The translations under genes and the position numbers were made by a program. From the NCBI GenBank assembly GCA_003526375.1, contig DPDG01000062.1:29685-93684 (forward strand): a stretch of 64,000 nt of DNA, written 5' to 3'. The DNA is from Lentisphaeria bacterium (GTDB taxonomy: Bacteria; Verrucomicrobiota; Lentisphaeria; Victivallales; UBA1829). Of this stretch, positions 60,171-64,000 are shown piece by piece. The notes under the pieces are model-generated. The model made no database searches. It was not told the DNA's origin and was given only the letters and a program-made list of their open reading frames with translations. Numbering within the stretch: the stretch's first letter is position 1; every line of letters starts with the position of its first letter.

Positions 60171-62276
60171 ATGAATCCCATTCACAAAAGAAGGTGTCAG
60201 ATGTCATTTTTCACACAATATGCAAAAATCACCGGATTGCTTCTGATGCTGGAGCTGACAACATCAGCCCAGACAGTGACAGTATTCCAGGAGAATTTCG
60301 AGCAGCCGCAAAACATTCAGTTCAATAATTTGAAAATCACATCCGATTCTCCGGGAGAAGGCAGATACTCTGCACATCTGAGTTATCCGGTAAAACCAAA
60401 ATCTGAAGTTGCACTAGCGGCCGGCAGGAAAATCATTGAGGTCAAACCTGATACATGGTACAAAATGAAAGTCCGCCATAAAAACAATATCAAGATCGGG
60501 GAAGTGAAATTCGGGCTGATCGAAAGCCGCAGCGCCAAAGAACGCAAGGTTGCTTATCATGACTGGCGCTGGAAAGCCATTCCTCTCAATATCACGGAAT
60601 GGAAAACTTATGAGATGGAATTCAAAACCGCCTCGAATACTCATGGAGTCCAGTTATATCTTCGCACGGAAAACGGCAATTCCGGTTCCTCATGGTGGGA
60701 TGACATTTCAATCGTTGAATTCAATAAGGTTTTCGATCCGATTGAGATAAAATCTTTTCCGGCGGCAGGAAGTTTCACAGACATCCCGACCAGACGTGCT
60801 TATATGATTACAAAAGGAGATCCACTGCAACGCGCTGTCCGGCAGAGAAATACCACTTATCACTGGGAAACTCTTGATCTCGGAAAAGAAAAGCTCTGCC
60901 TGGAATACAGAGACTTGCCGAAAGGTTCTTCAATTGAATCAAAACTCGTCCGAGGCAGAAAAAATTATTTTTCTGAAATAAAAAACGCGGAGGGAAGCGG
61001 GAAACTGGATTATTCGCTGAAACTTGATGCCCTGCCAGAAGGAATCTATCTATTTCAGACGACCCTTACAGTCGGCGGGAAAAAAGTTTGTACCAAAGAA
61101 AAAGAAATCTGGCGCATCAACTCAGGAAAAAGTGCCACGCCGAAACATGAACCAATCATAAAATCTTCCACCGGGCAGGAAAGACAGCGTCAGATCAATG
61201 GTAAGAATTATGCTTTGATCTATGCTTCGGCGGCTCCGACATGGGGACTTCTGAGCCATCACCGGCAATATTGCAAGCCGGATTTGACGACCTATATAAA
61301 AACGATGCAGGAACAATTCGGTCAGGATGTATTCTCTGTATGGTACTGGCGCGGTCCGCAATGGGACGACAAGCGCGGAGAATTTCTGAAAGAGGGGATA
61401 AAAAAATACCGGGAACATTTGGATTTTCTTGCGGCGAACAACTGTTACGGACGAGTCAGATTGGAATTTGCCGCACATAAAAAGGAACCGCTGAACTTCG
61501 ATGAAATACGGCAGCTTGTCCGGGGGGTAAAAGACCACCCTGCACTGCTGGAATGGCATCTGGATGAACCGGAAATACAGAAATACACTCCGGAAGATAT
61601 GATCAGGGTTTACAGGATCATCAAGGAGGAAGACCCGAATCACATTGTCAGCATCAATCTCTGCGATCCGGCAAAATTTCACCTCTATGCCCCATCTTCG
61701 GATATCGCCTCTTATGACATCTATCCCTTCCCCGGAACCTCTCTGCTGGAAAACCGGAAACGCACAACCGCCCTGCTGAAAGCATTTCCAAATGCGCCAT
61801 TCGATTCCTATCTTCAGATGTTCAATTTCAATACACTTGAAATGCCGACCTTCGATCAGATCCGCGCAACTTTCATTCTCGACAGGATCAACGGCTCCCA
61901 CTCGCTTATCGCTTATGCATGGGGCGAATTCCGCAAGAGCTTTCTGACTGACCCGGAACTGCAAAGCTACTATCGCGCGATCGTATCCATGTTCCGAAGA
62001 CTGGAACCCGTTCTGAGCAATGGCATTCCCCGGAGGCTGGAACTCAATTCGACAACAGGTCATGTTCCATTCCGGGCACTGGATTATCAAGGAGAAACCA
62101 TAATTCTCATGGTCAATATCTCTCCCGACACTCCAGCGGATGTCACATTCAGCCACCCGGTATGCGAAGCGGAAGATTTTTTCGATTCCGCATGGAAATA
62201 CAAGGGCAGCAATGGTAAATTCACATTCCGCCTGAAACCCGTTGAAACAAAAGTAATCCGGTTGAGTAATCATTGA
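60171..62276 (+). CDS. Secreted glycoside-hydrolase-like protein with N-terminal carbohydrate-binding domain
   Basis: 701 residues. A signal peptide precedes QTVTVFQENFEQPQ (about residue 34). Residues 34-185 look like a beta-sandwich carbohydrate-binding domain (WYKMKVRHKNN, SGSSWWDDISIVEF). After a second beta domain, the part from about 360 follows a TIM-barrel hydrolase: WYWRGPQWDD and LLEWHLDEPEIQKYTP, whose Glu is a candidate acid/base, and IASYDIYPFPGTS. I could not fix the GH family. AAGGA precedes the ATG. Confidence 0.72.
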   Translation: MNPIHKRRCQMSFFTQYAKITGLLLMLELTTSAQTVTVFQENFEQPQNIQFNNLKITSDSPGEGRYSAHLSYPVKPKSEVALAAGRKIIEVKPDTWYKMKVRHKNNIKIGEVKFGLIESRSAKERKVAYHDWRWKAIPLNITEWKTYEMEFKTASNTHGVQLYLRTENGNSGSSWWDDISIVEFNKVFDPIEIKSFPAAGSFTDIPTRRAYMITKGDPLQRAVRQRNTTYHWETLDLGKEKLCLEYRDLPKGSSIESKLVRGRKNYFSEIKNAEGSGKLDYSLKLDALPEGIYLFQTTLTVGGKKVCTKEKEIWRINSGKSATPKHEPIIKSSTGQERQRQINGKNYALIYASAAPTWGLLSHHRQYCKPDLTTYIKTMQEQFGQDVFSVWYWRGPQWDDKRGEFLKEGIKKYREHLDFLAANNCYGRVRLEFAAHKKEPLNFDEIRQLVRGVKDHPALLEWHLDEPEIQKYTPEDMIRVYRIIKEEDPNHIVSINLCDPAKFHLYAPSSDIASYDIYPFPGTSLLENRKRTTALLKAFPNAPFDSYLQMFNFNTLEMPTFDQIRATFILDRINGSHSLIAYAWGEFRKSFLTDPELQSYYRAIVSMFRRLEPVLSNGIPRRLELNSTTGHVPFRALDYQGETIILMVNISPDTPADVTFSHPVCEAEDFFDSAWKYKGSNGKFTFRLKPVETKVIRLSNH

Positions 62277-62312
62277 AGACGCCTTGCAAACAAATTGAGG
62301 GGAACAGACGAC

Positions 62313-63725
62313 ATGCAGAAAAAAGCTGATAAACTTGCTCTTGACATCAATCGCTACAGCGGCAGAATCAAGCCGCTGCACGGGGTCAACAACTGTCCGA
62401 TCAGATTCGGGGAGGAAAAGATACCGGAATTCGAGTCTGCCGGAATTCCATTCGTCAGGACTCACGATTCCGGTGGTCCCTACGGACGCGGCACCCTGAT
62501 CGACATCCCCAATATATTCCGCGATTTTGACGCGGACCCGGATGATCCCGCTTCTTACGACTTCGCATTTACAGACATCTATCTGCGGAACCTCGTCAAC
62601 TCCGGCTGTAAAATTTTCTACCGATTGGGAATCACGATTGAAAATTTCTACGCAATCAAAGCATACCGGACCGCACCGCCGAAAGATTTCAAAAAATGGG
62701 CGCGCATCTGCGAAGGCGTCATCCGTCACTACAACCACGGCTGGGCGGAGGGATTTCACTACGGGATCGAATACTGGGAAATCTGGAACGAACCAGAAAA
62801 CCCGCCGATGTGGTCAGGCTCGATGGAAGAATATTTCAAACTCTATTCCACTACCGCGAAACATCTGAAAAAACAATTCCCGGAAATCAAAGTCGGCGGT
62901 TACGCTTCCTGCGGGTTCTATGCCGTGACACGGGACGGGATGAACGATTTCTACAGGAGCTTCATCACATGGTTCGATGAATTCCTGATTTATGCCAAAA
63001 AGGAAAGAGCACCGCTTGACTTCTACTCATGGCATCTGTATACATCCGATCTGGACGAACTCATCACGCATGCGGAATACGTCACAAAGAAGCTCAGGAA
63101 AGCAGGATTCGACCGGACGGAAAATATCTTCAACGAGTGGAACTACATCGATAAAACAGCAAAAGGATATGCGAAGTTCGATTTCATGAAAGAAATCCCC
63201 GCGGCTCTCTTCATCGCAGGGGCATTCTGCCGGATGCAGGACTCCCCCGTCGACAAGGCAATGTATTACGATGCGGAACCGTCGCGCACCTACTGCGGGC
63301 TCTTCTATTTCCCCAGCCAGAGAGTCACTCCGGCGTATTATGCGTTCAAAACGTTCAATGAACTCTACAAGCTCGGAAACCGGATTGAATGTTCCGGAAT
63401 CCGCACCCGAAATATCTTCACACTTGCCGCCGCCGATGAACATGCGGCAGCCGCAATGCTCGTAAACAGCGGGAAAGCAGAGCGGAAAATAGAATTGGAA
63501 ACATCCGCCAGCCTGAAAAAAGCGGAAATCACGCTGCTTGACAAAGAACATAGTTTCAGTCTGGTCAAATCTCTTTTACGCGGTCATATCCTGACGCTTC
63601 CCCAAGAAAGCATTCTGCTGTTGAGAATTCCGCTGAAAGAAAAAACTTCCGGCACCGGCACACACAGCAACTGTTGCGAACCCGAAAAAGAAAACAGGCA
63701 GAATTTCGCGGGTCTGGCGGGATGA
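62313..63725 (+). CDS. GH39-like glycoside hydrolase
   Basis: 470 residues from the ATG at 62313 (GAGGGG upstream). Clan-A (beta/alpha)8 motifs: YWEIWNEPENPPMW with the acid/base Glu (about residue 158) and NIFNEWNYIDK with the nucleophile Glu (about 272). IPFVRTHDSGGPYGRG near the N-terminus matches family 39 (beta-xylosidase / iduronidase). No signal peptide is visible, so it probably acts inside the cell on imported oligosaccharides released by the preceding secreted enzyme. Confidence 0.82.
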   Translation: MQKKADKLALDINRYSGRIKPLHGVNNCPIRFGEEKIPEFESAGIPFVRTHDSGGPYGRGTLIDIPNIFRDFDADPDDPASYDFAFTDIYLRNLVNSGCKIFYRLGITIENFYAIKAYRTAPPKDFKKWARICEGVIRHYNHGWAEGFHYGIEYWEIWNEPENPPMWSGSMEEYFKLYSTTAKHLKKQFPEIKVGGYASCGFYAVTRDGMNDFYRSFITWFDEFLIYAKKERAPLDFYSWHLYTSDLDELITHAEYVTKKLRKAGFDRTENIFNEWNYIDKTAKGYAKFDFMKEIPAALFIAGAFCRMQDSPVDKAMYYDAEPSRTYCGLFYFPSQRVTPAYYAFKTFNELYKLGNRIECSGIRTRNIFTLAAADEHAAAAMLVNSGKAERKIELETSASLKKAEITLLDKEHSFSLVKSLLRGHILTLPQESILLLRIPLKEKTSGTGTHSNCCEPEKENRQNFAGLAG

Positions 63726-63968
63726 ACATGCGGCACTCCGACTCCTGATACGGCACAGGAGATAACCGGAGGACATCGGAATTTCAAGAGCATATTGTAA
63801 TGCCTCCATTTTACAGGCAGCATTACAATACTCCAATTCTGATTTCCGTTTTTTCAGACAGGAGGATTTGATAGGATAAATGCAATTTATATTTCCGAAC
63901 AGGCTATCCCTGATGCTTTGCACCGGGGTATCAGCCCCGCGAAAAAATAAATTCCCTACCCATTTTCC
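63726..63968. other. Non-coding stretch with one strong hairpin
   Basis: No gene seen. ATTGTAATGC (63794-63803) and GCATTACAAT (63820-63829) form a perfect 10-bp stem, extended inward by CT/AG with a one-base bulge. No T-run follows, so it is not a standard terminator. Confidence 0.5.
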
Positions 63969-64000
63969 AACTTCGCAATCTCGCAATCTCGCTATCTCGC
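63969..64000. repeat. Start of a second octamer array, cut by the window edge
   Basis: Four in-phase units: AACTTCGC, AATCTCGC, AATCTCGC, TATCTCGC. Same family and strand as the 56311-56542 array, about 7.4 kb away. Confidence 0.9.

Noticed and set aside
61122..62759. Long minus-strand frame opposite the glycoside-hydrolase-like gene
   Set aside because: Antisense shadow; the plus-strand gene has a signal peptide, a ribosome site and catalytic-type motifs.

Overview
The window is a chromosomal piece of a bacterium of the Lentisphaerota type (Victivallis-like). This is an inference: secreted glycan-degrading proteins (a DUF4838 protein and a GH39-like enzyme), pseudopilins carrying the FTLIELLIVIAIIAIL segment, GntR regulators with sugar-binding-protein sensor domains, an [FeFe]-hydrogenase maturase and a Mu-like capsid cassette all fit that group, but no rRNA or phylogenetic marker was compared. 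Most start sites below were moved inward from the longest open frame to an ATG with a Shine-Dalgarno sequence.

Layout. 3-1016: 3' part of an unrecognised gene. 1038-5800 (minus): CNNM/CBS membrane protein, then diadenylate cyclase CdaA, a YbbR/CdaR-like protein and glutaminyl-tRNA synthetase. 6045-10179 (plus): an isolated Mu-like head cassette (portal, protease/scaffold, decoration protein, major head protein, gp36-like) closed by a terminator, with no terminase, tail or integrase in view. 10318-12571 (minus): TetR regulator and hybrid-cluster protein, with matching operator-like sites before both genes. 12675-14581 (minus): hydG and a TM1266-type regulator behind a leader that contains an intrinsic terminator. 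14749-17763 (minus): MarR regulator, GNAT-fold protein, class V aminotransferase and two unrecognised genes. 18002-23707 (plus): GntR regulator, pseudopilin, DUF4838 secreted protein and a second secreted protein. 23734-28098 (minus): a ferric-type ABC importer.

28307-45654 (minus) is a large exopolysaccharide/capsule cluster, read from a NusG-like antiterminator through wecB, a flippase, an ACP / 3-oxoacyl reductase / KAS III trio, an iron-sulfur FrhB-acetyltransferase fusion, a nucleotide-sugar epimerase, a pyruvyltransferase, a polymerase-like membrane protein, three glycosyltransferases, an acyltransferase and a split GT39-like protein. 45847-47312 (plus): a 40-codon ORF with a very strong ribosome-binding site, and DNA polymerase IV. 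47319-54901 (minus): a catabolic-looking operon (type I dehydroquinase, two Gfo/Idh oxidoreductases, two MDR dehydrogenases, two SDRs, a beta-lactamase-fold hydrolase) next to a divergent LacI regulator. 56037-63725: octanucleotide repeat arrays, a GntR regulator, a frameshifted LD-carboxypeptidase, a second pseudopilin and two glycoside-hydrolase-like proteins. The window ends inside another copy of the octanucleotide array.

The most unusual signals are (1) in-frame insert elements in both pseudopilin genes that duplicate the FTLIELL signal and share both ends with each other; (2) families of exact 7- or 8-bp 'word' arrays, one of 29 units; (3) the orphan Mu head cassette with an internal scaffold start; (4) a duplicated promoter/operator block that predicts a regulon for the GntR protein at 56526-57617; (5) the terminator-containing leader before the hydrogenase genes. 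All function calls were made by reading motifs; no database search was run.
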